Positions 1 to 11,586 of a stretch of 64,000 bases of DNA are shown piece by piece. Source of the DNA: Cymodocea nodosa (taxonomy: Eukaryota; Streptophyta; Magnoliopsida; Alismatales; Cymodoceaceae); contig CM072345.1 in assembly GCA_036874045.1 (NCBI GenBank), positions 11,704,501 to 11,768,500 on the forward strand, written 5' to 3'. A model generated the notes under the pieces. The model had not been told where the DNA came from, searched no databases, and saw only the letters and a program-made list of their open reading frames with translations. Each line of letters starts with the position of its first letter. Position 1 is the stretch's first letter. The position numbers were made by a program, and so were the translations under genes.

Positions 1-157
1 TGGGGTAGGAGAAATGGCAAGTGTCGATCAGGGGAAGGGGGATCTTCTACTGAGGAGGAAAAGAGATATTGTGCGGTTGGACTTGAAGATTGGCATACAT
101 GGGGAACATGACTTGGGTGAAGACCTGGACCTAGAGCTTCGACTTGGGTATGCTTAG
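1..157 (+). CDS. SUPERMAN-like C2H2 zinc-finger protein, C-terminal end only
   Basis: The frame starting at base 2 is open for 51 codons to a TAG at 155-157. It contains RRKRDIVRLDLKIG and ends GEDLDLELRLGYA. The terminal DLDLELRLG is the EAR repression motif that closes SUPERMAN, RABBIT EARS and ZFP10/11-type single-zinc-finger repressors, and the final residues closely match the SUPERMAN tail. These nuclear proteins bind DNA through one QALGGH zinc finger and recruit TOPLESS-type corepressors through the EAR motif to limit cell division in flowers and other organs. The finger itself lies before the window, so the exact member cannot be named. The tail is intact with no frameshift. The family call is firm for an EAR-type C2H2 protein and less firm for SUPERMAN rather than ZFP11. 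Confidence 0.8.
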   Translation, partial: GVGEMASVDQGKGDLLLRRKRDIVRLDLKIGIHGEHDLGEDLDLELRLGYA

Positions 158-2212
158 CTACATGCATTTGTTGTGTTCTGAACGTCACAGTATCGATCCC
201 ATCTCTTGATTTCTTCAACTTGTTGAGACAAAATCACCTTCAACTTGCACCAATCTTATGTACTTCAAGCGTTGTGAGCGTTCGTGTGCTTGGTTTAAGA
301 GGGTACATATGGATCAGGCAAAGATCAAGCAGCTCTAGCTATGGACATAGCTCTGTTTGGTTTTACACATTGTTAAGTCCATTTTTTCTTGTTGGAAGTG
401 GAAGAATATATGTTATGGTTAATTTGTCTCATCATCACCTCTCTTGCATGTAATATATATGTTTCAGTTACTTTTTGTTGATTTAGTTATGATGTGGCCT
501 TTACACATGTTCACCTTCTCATTGAAAAAGGAATTCCTTGTCTTCTTGTCAATCATAACTAAAATCCCAATCAAATTAATATCGCCTAAAGAGGGGAACG
601 AGCCTCTTTTTCGCATATCTGTTTGATCTACGAAATGGATTCAGAACTGAAGAGTGAAGAACAAGCGTTAAATTTCAAACACATCATTTCAATAAAAAAG
701 ATGCCGACACGCATTGTTTTCATTATATGCTTTTTAGTTAAGAATTCCAGGAATATATGTAAGAATAATAAACCGCGCTAATGGCTGTATAAAATATAGC
801 TAGAAGAATATATTATATTATATTATATTATATTATAAGATGATGCCGCTGGCAGTACTGATTCTTGTTCTGTAAGAAACAACATTATAGTATAGTAGAA
901 AAGAAATTAAAACTTTCTAATTTTTTGTTATTTATTGGATTCACGATCTCTACTTGGGATTACTGTTATTTTTCAATGTTCTGTGAATGGCACACAGCAT
1001 ATATATCGTATCCTCTCCATTTCACCATCCTATTCTTACATTGAACTCCTTAATTAATACACCTTGTTCGGTGAGATTTTAAGTAACTTAATTTTTTAGT
1101 AAAAAAAAAACAATTTACTACAAGAAATTCAATTATTTATATATTAATCAATGACCTAAATTCATAAAATTAGAGAGGATCTCAACTCAAAGAACCTAGT
1201 GTTCTGCTGACCTTCATTACCTAGTAGATGTAAAAATACTCGACATCAACATCTAACAAGAAGTGTTGAAAGCATTAACAAATGTTTTTGTACTTGTACA
1301 GGAATTATAAGTAATGGATATGCAAGAAAATGTTATGATCGATGCTTGCATATCGACGGCATTAGACAAATAGCATGTCAAATTTTGCCGACGATCCCAT
1401 AATGGTATGTCCATGGATTTAAGCTTTAGTGCCTACGAAAGTATTGACGTTTGATTAATTCCTAGCTAGTTTTATTGTATTGGCCTGTTAAGTTTGATTA
1501 GTTAGTTCTCGTTGACAGGCATAGACGCAGACCCCCGGCTTCAATACTGTTACCATTGAGAAGTATAAATCCAATCGAATCCAAAGGAGGAGGAGGAGAA
1601 GAAGAGAGAAATATAAAATAGCTGGTGGTAATTGATTCCGGTCGGCAGCGTGTGATATGATGGCCACTTCCATAGATGGAAAGGAGGGAGTAGTTCTCGT
1701 CAGCGAGAGAAAGCAACTTGTCCTTACCCAGATTAGGGTTTCTCTCCCCGACACTGTGACAAACAAAATAAATACTCTCAGTAATCGACGATAATTGCCT
1801 TACACCTGCCTGCGGGGGGTTCAAGTTCCTACGATGGAAGACAAGGCAAAGCCCTAAGAACAATACCCAGTGGATGTTTGTAGCCAGCAGATGGAGTACA
1901 CCAGTGCTAGATACATTTCGAAGTACAAGGATTACTTGAAGGGACTCCCGTTGACTGGAGATCGAGGGGAAGGAGATGTCGAAGACCAATCAATTATTTA
2001 TCGGCGGGAGGAAGGCGATCATGACGACGAAGCTGGGCTTCATGTGCTAGTATATATAGTTACAGGAAGCGGGGTGATGAAAAGGCATGGATCATTGAAG
2101 TCGCCACTTATTAATTAATTCTGTCGGAAACAAGGCGAGATGAATCGAGATTAGACAAAAATAACACTTTGAGTCTTTGACGTGCCAAGTGCATTACTAC
2201 CCCGATGGAGGT
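158..2212. other. Intergenic, no gene seen
   Basis: AT-rich DNA following the SUPERMAN-like gene. It holds a pure TTATA repeat at about 809-836. Open frames on both strands at 1.49-2.12 kb carry no motif I recognise. The stretch next to 2,213 may be the eroded end of the kinase fragment described separately. Confidence 0.6.
809..836. repeat. (TTATA)n microsatellite
   Basis: Five to six perfect pentamers, read directly. Confidence 0.9.
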
Positions 2213-2405
2213 AGTCCCCATCACGCAGGTCGAAACGTGGGACTTCGCCAGCCCCAAGTCCGACAGCTTTGGGTTGTAGTTCTCGTCTACTAGTATTATC
2301 CTAGACGGCTTGAAGTCGCGGAAGACGACCCAAGGGAAGGATTTGTGATGCTCCAATCCTTCGGCGATCTTCGCGTCCTTGTCGTCCAGAATATAAGGTT
2401 GGTTC
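2213..2405 (-). pseudogene. Receptor-like cytoplasmic kinase (RLCK VII/PBL type) fragment
   Basis: On the minus strand one open frame reads KIAEGLE, then [29 protein letters not shown] and HVSTCVMGT. This follows kinase subdomains VIb to VIII of PBS1-like cytoplasmic kinases, whose consensus has YRDFKPSNILLDE, PKLSDFGLAK and HVSTRVMGTYGY. Three departures suggest decay: the Asn of KPSN is Arg, an extra Val sits in ILLDE, and DFG is DLG. The helix normally reading LEYLHD is scrambled, and after MGT the similarity stops at once. No glycine loop, catalytic Lys or C-lobe is found nearby, so this is a relic about 65 codons long. Plant genomes hold many such fragments of this large immune-kinase family. 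It could only be functional as part of an unseen spliced gene, which I consider unlikely. Confidence 0.6.
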
Positions 2406-5400
2406 TTCCCCCCTCCACCCTTTGTATGAAGTAATGAAACAAGAGTTATTGTTGTCGCTGCGGATTGAGTTCTTTCTGATTCTTAAAAATCGAGGAGAGT
2501 TCAATTCATTTCACTCGTAGTAGAATAGAAGACGAACCAATCTGGACTTGTTCACACATGATAAATAAGTTTTTTGCAAGGACACCCTGTTGGATTATGT
2601 GATCGATCGTATACCGTCACAAATAAGGCTGACGTAGTGCATTGGTACCATAAAATCTGCATCTGTATGTCATCTGCTCTGTGCCACCACTCGTAGTTGG
2701 TAGGATTGCGTCAACACAGGAGGCGACTGTGCGCGTTCCGTCCGGCAACAAGTGGATTGGATGGGATGATGGGTTACCATAATTGGTCCAAGGAGGACGT
2801 CAACGTCGATATCATGCATTAATAATAATAATAATAATGTCATTCGTAGAATATACTAGTCCTGGGTTTGGTATATTTTTCTTTTCTAATATATCAATTT
2901 TCTTTTCAAGAACCACCATTGCTATGTTACAGTGGTTGGAGCTGAAACTTGGTTCTAAAATTTGGACTTTAATTGGACAATATATGCCAGTCGAAGTTTT
3001 ATAGGCAAGAGTGAGAAGTTCATAATAAAATACATGATACAGAGTTTTTGGTGAAAAAAATAATGCAAATGAGAATGAAACCAAATTAATAAAAAATATG
3101 CATCTAGTAGATAGATAGCTAGAGAGAGAGAGAGAGATGTATCAAGGGTAAGTCGCGTTTTTCTATAAGGGTTTGTGCTTCAATAAACTAAGATGAAAAG
3201 GAAAATATGTTCTTTCTACCATAAAAGGCTCAAAATCAAAGACTTGTGCCTATTTTCCATCAAAAAGTAATTAAATTCCTTTGATTTCCACCACAATTAA
3301 GCTTCAACTGGGTTTTTTATTTATTCCATATTCATTGGATTTGGGGTGGAATTTGAAAGGAAATTATTTTCCTTTCCTTTCCATGCATACACAGAGATAC
3401 ACTTTGATGAAGTCAAACGGAAAATAAACTCCCACGAATTTATTTTCTTTAGGTTTCTTTTTGACTTATATATGTTTAGGCACAAAAGTGGGATTTAACA
3501 TAATAAACGACAACGATATATCTATACTTGTACATAGCAATATGACTAAAGGACCATTGGAAAGGCTACATTAACTGGACTGCATGCATGACGAGGCCCA
3601 TTAAGCCCAATACAAGAACGGAGTTCGGCTTATCAATACATACCTGGACCGGGTCTTCTGGTGATCAAGAAGGCTCATGGCCCAGGTGTGTTAAATGACT
3701 TTGCTGATTTTAGTTGTTGCATTTTTGATAATATCATAAATTAAATTGAAAGCTAAGATATATTTGGTGCTTAGAATTGAAAATCTCAGTATAGGTCTTC
3801 AGATTGATAGTCTAAATACACTAAATTGTATGGTTTTATAATAATCGCAAGTCATATAGTATGGTGTTGTAGCAATATCTACTCATTTTTTAAAAATTTA
3901 TAGCTAGTATATATTATTTTGTATGGTGTCAAGCTTAAACATTACTGACAGTGACTCGTTTGACTCTATTATCATCTTGACCCCGATTCGTATTAATTTC
4001 GTGTCGAATACCATAACATGAAAATTCAAGCTTGCGAATTAGTCAATGAGCAGCACAATAATATATGTTTATTGCTCTGCTGCGAGTCAAAGTTGCTTAG
4101 CGCACAAGTTTATATTGTTGAAGGTGCGTTTCTCTCGAGCACCATGGGTAGTCTCAGATCATTAGATTTTGTTCATCATGTGTGGTCTTTAATTTTATCT
4201 GCACTTGTTAGTATGGAATATCTCTGAACTTGCACCGGTTCAAATGGGAGACAAGGTGGAGAAAATCACGGAACCCACATCGTTGTGTTTTTCCATTCCC
4301 CCTTTCTCCTTTCTCCAACCCCACATCCACATCCAACAACAGATCGATGCAAGTCATAATCGGAGATTCAGAGATAATGCTGTTTTCTGCCCACGCGTCT
4401 TTCTTTGAAAGGAAGGACTAATGTTCTGCTAAATGAGCACAGACAAGACCGGGAAACCACCAACCACACACCGTTTTCCAAAGACTGGTAGAGTCGATCG
4501 GTCGGAATCCGGTTATAATCTATTTTCAAGATTTTGTAAATTTCAAACAAATTTTATACAATAACGCGATCAAACCTATAGTTTTTATTACATTTTGTAT
4601 TGTGGTTGAATAATAATTTTTAAAAAATTTATTACTTATCAATCAAACACACCCTGTGCCGATATTTCTCCGTGAATCAATCACGAAGGTGCCTTTCGTG
4701 TCAAGTAACATCAGGATCATATTCATATCCCACGACATTTCTTTCTTTGGCTGCTGCGGATGTGACGGAGATTAACAAGTCGGAGGATCGACGCCGCAGC
4801 AACGACAACGTCAAAGCCGCAAGCTCCTCCCTACGTCATTGTTTGGAAATTCATGCATGGGGTACACCACCACGGGAACTACGACACGTCCTGAAGCTCA
4901 GAAAACAAGCAGAAGCTCTCCCATTCCACTCGTCCTCCACTGTAGAGAGAGAGAAAAAGGAAGGAGAGAGATAGATAGAGAGAAAGAAACGAGGTGTGAG
5001 ATGCGCGCGCCAATGCAAGGGAGAATGATACAAGTTATGCAAGGGTTTTAGGGTTTTTTTATTATTATTTTATTTACATTTTTGCTTAAATTTAAATCTA
5101 AAATTGTATAAAGTCAAATATGACTAGATTGCATGATTGTACTGTTTCTTTTCTGAACAGGGAATAGTTCATGTTTTCACAGATTTAAGTCTAAAAGAGA
5201 TCATTGTCTCCAATCACACATTACAAGCTGCACTGTAACGAGAAAAACAACCTTCACTGCTAATGCAGATAGGTATTATGCTCCTCACTTAGAGATCATC
5301 GTAGCAAGCTTCTATATATAATATTGACCGTACTGGATTAGGAGTCGCTATTTTAATGTTTTCGATGGACGGTTATTATCCTTTTACCAGAATCTAAATA

Positions 5401-6949
5401 TACATAGAACATGATCTTTGGCTACGACGATCTGTTGGTGATGATCATGCCATCCTGACGCCGATACCGAAAAGTTGAGGTGACGACAGGGGAACATGCA
5501 CGGTGGTCCGTGGCAACCTTTTCGTGTATTTTTAGGAAAGAAGGAAACAAACAAGGAGATGACATCTAACCCCCGGTTTTTCCGGTGGAAAATGGCGGAA
5601 TCATCGGGTGGACACGTGGGACAGGGTGTATGTAGTTCATCGATCGGAGAGCGGGACTTTCGTCCCCAACCCACGGTGTTCTTCTTCGCTGATGTTACTG
5701 TTTTTTTCCCTGAGGTCGGCACACACCTCTGTATTTTCAAATGACAAGGTGATTTTTTTATCAATTACAACATTACAGATTCGTATACATGCGAACATAA
5801 TTTCGAATCGACCGAGTACGCCTCCCTTGTTGTTGGGTCCTTTCTTTACGACGCATTGATGTGAGTAGGGTGCGTGTCTCTCTCGTCTTCCCTTCTACCT
5901 TTCCGTGTGAGATCGACTACCAATTGTTTGCTTCCCTTCGGATGTTGTGGTCGTGAGTCCTTTGCTTTTCTTTTTCCGGCGAGTGTCCTCTCAGCCACTC
6001 CCCGATGTTCCCTTCTGATGCCACCAGCTAGAACTGCCGTGCCCTTGTTTGTGGTTCTCGACTTGCCCAGCTTTTTAATTGCATGGTTCTATGATAACAG
6101 CCTTCGACAAAATGATCGACAGCACCATCAATCCATCATCCTAGCTAGCTACGTCTGGAAAAAATATTTAACGGATGAGAATGATGAATGATTTCTGTGG
6201 TTTTTACAATTAGTGATACGGTATCTTTACCTAAATTTAAATGTAGCATTTCTTCTCTCATAACGAGGTACAAGATTAATCTGCATGTATACTGTTATTG
6301 ATATAAATGACTTCCATGTTATGTGTGTACGCCAGGTCATAGGGTTTGTTAGAAAGTGCATATCTGACTAGTTATGGCAAAATAATCTTCTTCATCAAAA
6401 TAACCCTAGGTCCACGCTTCTTTCTGATGCTTTTTTTTATGCTACCGTAAAGAACTGAACAGTTAAAATCTGGGTTCTATATGCTTGGAAGCAACATCAC
6501 ATGGAAAATTCTCTATATTAAAAATGCAAGTCAACTACATATTCTATTTGATTTGATACCTTTTGTTTCTTCGACTCAATTCCAACACATGTAAACAGGT
6601 TATCGATGATTTTGCGGTGCGCTAGTATTTTAGCAGATAAGGGCAATGTCCTACACTTAAATTGATGGATGATAATTATTATAAAAATGCATGTTAAACT
6701 CGAGTAGAATATTCCTAAGTGAATAATTTACAATTAAACAAAGCTGCGAACCAGCTTTAGGAATTAGTTCTCCAAAGCTGGTTATTCATTGGATAGATTC
6801 AGGGTTTGGACAAGCCCATGCACCCCCAAAAGACTGGATATATCTGCTACGGTACCATTTTAAAATTGAAGAATAGCAGTTGCATTTCTCATGGAAGAAT
6901 TCGGTCACTAATATTCCGCTCCACTTAATGGCTCTTTATCTATCTCTTT

Positions 6950-6987
<38 letters not shown>

Positions 6988-9943
6988 CAATCAATCAATC
7001 AATTCTTTAAATCACATCATTAGTTCACTTACTCAAAAGTTTTCCAAATCGATCGGGAAAAAGCTTTCCGTTACGTTCCTCATACAGTTGCAAGTATTTA
7101 TTACTCCATATGCATGCATTAATAGTACAAAATTAGGTGGAACCATTCCTTTCCATCCGTCTACTTGAAAAACCAATGCGTCCATGTGTACACAGATTAA
7201 ACAATGTGAATGGATATACTTGTAATAATATTTTTTATTAGAGTTGTTTAAAAATAGTACACCAAATTTATTTTTAACATGTTATTTTACTTTTCTTATG
7301 AATCTTGTCTCGTCGTTTTTGTTTGCGTCATTATTTCTTTTATAAAATGTACATTTACCGTTACAAAATAATATATATATGTAGAAGATACACATAAAAC
7401 ACAGCTTTCGTTAATTGTGCCTGGAATCCTATGCCTCTTGCATATTTTGACCTAGTAAAGAGGCATGCCTCCCCACTAAGACAGCATGATTAGCCATTTA
7501 TTAATACTAAGCTCGATAATGGGGATGGTCCACACTTCATTCATTGAAGAAAACGGAGGATTCCCACACTTGATGCTTTTGTCTTTGGCTGGCTGGCCTC
7601 CTTTACCCTCAAATGCTCAAAAGTTCTTTTTAATTGATATCGTGAGTATGTTGTGTGACAAGGATTCAGATCTTAATAAGATATGAAATCATACAACTTT
7701 CCTCAACTTACCATTTGGAATTGAGTGCCAATGCTTCAAAGTTAGTGACAAGGCAGCTGAAAGCATATGTGAAAGACAGCTGAGACGAGAGGAAGGTGGG
7801 TGATAATCAATACGTATGGGTGGGGCTCGGAGCTAATTAAGCTCGTTACACAGGGAGAGGATTTGATCATGAGCGCGGGATTAAGCATGGGTCCCAAGTG
7901 GCCTTCACCATTGTTGGAGCGTTGTGTGCAAGTTGTTGGATTGTTCTTTTTAACATAATTATTAAAAGACTCCAGCTACGAAATCATAATCAGGGAAAAT
8001 TTTTGAATTCTAGACATCAGCGTTGAAACAAAGAGAACAAAAGAAAAAAAGAAAGAAAGCTGCGACAATATATAACATTCAAGCATTTAAAGGAGAATAA
8101 GCTAAAACATACATAACACAAGGAAAAACCAAACAGACAGCAGTAGTTACTTTCTACTACCACCATCAACTTCGGTTAGCTCATCTTCTTGAAGTAGCAA
8201 AGTTAGAGTTTGATCCATAACTAGCGAACAACCCAAGTTGTTGAATTGTTAACCAACCATACCTCATCATGCAAAGCGGTATACCTTCCCGAGAAGCAAA
8301 TTAAGGCCTCCTCCATTAATTAACAGAAGCATCAACAATTCTTTGATTGATTATAAGTAAACCATTTCCTTTGGGGCGTGTAAAAGGCATGGGGCTTGTG
8401 ATAAGGTTTCGACATGAGCGCGGCGTGGGAAATATGTGTAAGTATTACATATACGCATCAACAAATTAACTAAGAAGAATATATTAGGAGTGCTCTATTG
8501 CTATTGTTACGATCGATATACCATGAGCCGTAGAATTTATTAAATGATAGAATAAATTAAAACAATCACACTTCGAACAAGCAATTAATCCACATTAATT
8601 GGTTCATCATTTTGCCCGTATCTCAGGAGCCCTTTCATTAAACACTTTCTTCTTCAGGTAAACCCTCTACACCAAACCCTCCTTCGACACTTAAATTCTT
8701 ACCGAAATATTAAAAACACATTTAATCAAACAAGATTCTTAATAATGCAATCTAACAAAATTCTCAATACTCAAAAGCGGCCAATAAATGATTATTCATT
8801 CACGTATCAAACATTTTGAAGTTTTGGAATTCAAAACTTCTTTCCAACATTATTTGAGTAGTTAGTTATAAATTTTTTTTAAAAACTCAAACTCTCTCTA
8901 ATTAGATCATCGCTAGAGACAACATCACGGAAATCAACAAAATTTTCACAATATCTAATTCAATTTTCATCGATCTAAAAAACTATAATAAAATCTCGAA
9001 CGGCTATTATTATAAGAATAGTGCCGTTAACATTGTGGATTAATAAAAGCAATACTGTTATCATTACTACTTTTGTTTACCACACCAACAACAGATAGGG
9101 TATTCCCTTGTCTTGTAAGTTCCACAAGAAAGAAAGTCTTGGGTGCAAACTCAAGCAAAAGCAATATTCATAACAAAAAAGAACTATTATTGCTTTACCC
9201 TTCTTTCTTTAAACTAGGATTTAATAAAACAAAGGCATCGTAGTATAATCTATAACGAAAAAGAACATATTCAAGGGGTGCCTGTATTAAAGAAATTGAA
9301 GAAAATGAAAAATGTAATGAAATAGAAACCAAAGGAAAATGAAACCACTAGACTTTATTTTCCATGTTCGACACCTCCAAAGAAGCGTGGATATGTGCTT
9401 GACAACGAAATAAATCGCCATTTAGCGTAGGTTTGTGCTTCTTAATATATCCAGTTCAACATCATCAATTAGTAGTAGCACTATCAAAAATATTGTATTA
9501 ATTTTAAGATTTATTTGAAAATCTTTAGTAATATTTTCTAGGATACTTACAACAGATTTACTAATCAAATGTTCTAAGAGCTACATATATATTATTCGTT
9601 TTTGCAAACAACACATTCAACTCTTCATTCAGTTTACAATACACAGCTTAATAATGTACCACTACACTAGGTTAATTACCAAGGCATATAAGACAACATG
9701 GGCATTGTCGTGTGTCTATGTATATACACACACACCAAGCACCTCAAACTTATATAATAAGAAATTGAAAGTTTCATCCCATGGTATTCCCCAAGCACAT
9801 AATTTAACATAGTTCTCACAGAAATCCACAAGGAAAAACTAAATAATTCAAGATTGATGGGCTTCTTACTCTTGATATGTGGCATCCTGTGATGGTGCAA
9901 ATTAAGGTTTTATTATGCCGTAGTTCCTTTGCTGATTTCTTCT
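2406..9943. other. Long intergenic stretch without a recognisable gene
   Basis: About 7.5 kb of AT-rich DNA. Short open frames at 4.0-5.0 kb, 5.4-6.2 kb and 7.5-7.7 kb show no domain, signal or conserved pattern. Simple repeats are (AAT)n at 2,819-2,837, (GA)n at 3,119-3,137 and a TC/AATC tract at 6,952-7,003. No tRNA-like fold or retroelement domain was recognised. Confidence 0.5.
6952..7003. repeat. Compound (TC)n-(AATC)n microsatellite
   Basis: Seventeen TC units followed by about five AATC units, read directly. Confidence 0.9.
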
Positions 9944-10801
9944 CTAATCCCTAGAAAGGTGGGCGAGCATGAGCCCATGCATCATCGCATACGCGTCCTG
10001 ACCCGGTTGTGGTCCGTTCGGCAGCAGATTCGGTGGCAGATTGTAGATTGGCAGCGTCGATGGACCGGGAAGACCTGGGTTGCCTCCCATCGTCGTCGGT
10101 GAGTCGCCGGCCACCGCTCCTTGCCCGTCTGAGGGACCTTCCTCCTCTTCCTCCAGCGGTAGCCGCTCGTATGTAGCATTCGCGAACGTGGCTGCCACCA
10201 CCATGACAGGCCCAGCCGCCACCAGCGGTCCGACCACGCTCCCTCCCACCACCTGCCCCTGCCCACCCGCCAGGTAGGCCGCGAGCCCCGTCGATCCCGG
10301 CGGGGCGGGCCCCGGGAGGAAAGCCCCGGTTAGCGAGAGGACGTCAAAGCGGCCGTGGAGTGCAACCACGGCGCTAGGTGCTGCAGGTTGCCGAAGAGTG
10401 ACGTTGGCGACGGCCCCTGCGCCGCTGAGGACGCACACGCCACGCTGCCGGCGGCGTGCGAACTGAGCGATACATTCGGCTATATCGGCACCGGCGGCGA
10501 CCTCCATGATGTGGCTGCGGAGCGCGTTGGGGGAGTCGCGTGTGACGAAGATGGGGGGCTTGGGCTTGTTCTTGGACCCCGGGGGCCGCCCTCGGGGGCG
10601 ACGGGCGCCAACCTCGACAGCTCCCTCCTTGGGCTCGTCGACGTTATCTTTGTCGTCGTCTTTGTTGTCTTGACCACCACAGTTGTTGGTGGCCTTGGGT
10701 GTGACCTCCGGGCTTGGTTTGCTGGGACCGGAGGAGCCTGCGGGCTGCGCCGGTTCGACACCCGGCAGGCCCAAGTGGCCAGTCCACCATGGGTTCGCCA
10801 G
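9944..10801 (-). CDS. AT-hook motif nuclear-localised (AHL) DNA-binding protein, probable CTG start
   Basis: A single-exon gene of 285 codons plus stop if translation begins at the CTG at 10,799-10,801. Residues 69-81 are a type I AT-hook ([14 protein letters not shown]) that binds the minor groove of AT-rich DNA. Residues 83-217 are the PPC/DUF296 domain ([57 protein letters not shown]) that forms trimers and recruits partners. An acidic stretch and a PNLLPNG tail are typical of clade A. AHL proteins act in the nucleus on growth, flowering time and chromatin at matrix attachment regions. The family normally begins MANPWW; here the same place reads LANPWW with a CTG codon, A at -3 and G at +4. 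An in-frame TGA lies 25 codons upstream of the CTG and no ATG occurs between them. An unseen upstream exon or a sequencing error is the alternative. Confidence 0.85.
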   Translation of the reverse strand: MANPWWTGHLGLPGVEPAQPAGSSGPSKPSPEVTPKATNNCGGQDNKDDDKDNVDEPKEGAVEVGARRPRGRPPGSKNKPKPPIFVTRDSPNALRSHIMEVAAGADIAECIAQFARRRQRGVCVLSGAGAVANVTLRQPAAPSAVVALHGRFDVLSLTGAFLPGPAPPGSTGLAAYLAGGQGQVVGGSVVGPLVAAGPVMVVAATFANATYERLPLEEEEEGPSDGQGAVAGDSPTTMGGNPGLPGPSTLPIYNLPPNLLPNGPQPGQDAYAMMHGLMLAHLSRD

Positions 10802-10905
10802 CGTGCCGTCTGGTATTTGTTTCCTGTGCCTTCTTCTGCTGTTTCTTGAACTGAACAATCCTGCAGACACCAGTCACCACCACTCGGGCCCTAATAGATA
10901 CCTCT

Positions 10906-10953
10906 CTAGCTAGCTAGCTAGCTAGCTAGCATGGTCTCTCTCTCTCTCTCTCT
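10906..10953. repeat. (CTAG)n and (TC)n tracts upstream of AHL
   Basis: About six CTAG units, a short spacer containing ATG, then about ten TC units. They are located 105-155 bases upstream of the AHL CTG codon, so probably in the transcribed leader. Confidence 0.85.
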
Positions 10954-11545
10954 CCCCTTTCGATGATCAGGTGTAGAGCATAGAACGGAACGAAGCGATC
11001 GGATTTTCGACTTAATTATCTCTATACAATCGAGGCACTGCGTACGTGCAACAGAGGACCCTGGAGTTTCTCGTTCCTTTTCCTTCTTCAGGCGGCAAGA
11101 AAGAGAGAGATCAAAGGGAGATCGAAGAAGAGGTACAAGAGGGATGGGGTGGCCAGTGGGAAGAAGATGGAGATGTTTTGGGACGCAGGAATAAAATAAT
11201 ATACGAACCAGTTTTGTTTCTCTGCAGGTGCAGGTGGTGCATTGGTTTCGTCGGCCTTGATGTTGGGTGGGGATTAGATTACTGTAACAGATGCCGATAG
11301 ATGGTATTCCTGATTTTTACCATGAATAAAATTTCGATGAAGAGAAATCAAATCACCGGAGAATAGAAAGAAGGCGGCCAGGGCGCTCTCTGCTTTGTGG
11401 GTCAGCGTGCGCGTGGGCAGGTGGGGAGCACGTCCCTTTCTCAATCCCCAACGAGCCGACGAAGACAGAGAAAGAAAGAGAGAGAGACCCAGAAGCTAAG
11501 AACCACGACTTGACGGCGAGAGAGCGAAACGATGATATCAAAGGC

Positions 11546-11586
11546 GGAAGGAGGAGGAGGAGGTGGAGGAGGAGGAGGAGGAGGAG
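11546..11586. repeat. GGA-rich trinucleotide tract
   Basis: About twelve GGA units with one interruption. On the opposite strand it reads CTC/TCC and makes spurious proline- or leucine-rich frames. Confidence 0.85.

Noticed and set aside
1498..1989. 163-codon minus-strand open frame next to the kinase fragment
   Set aside because: No kinase C-lobe motif, no other domain, and overlapping frames of similar length; judged chance.
10080..10849. Long plus-strand frames opposite the AHL gene
   Set aside because: They mirror the GC-rich coding exon; composition explains them.
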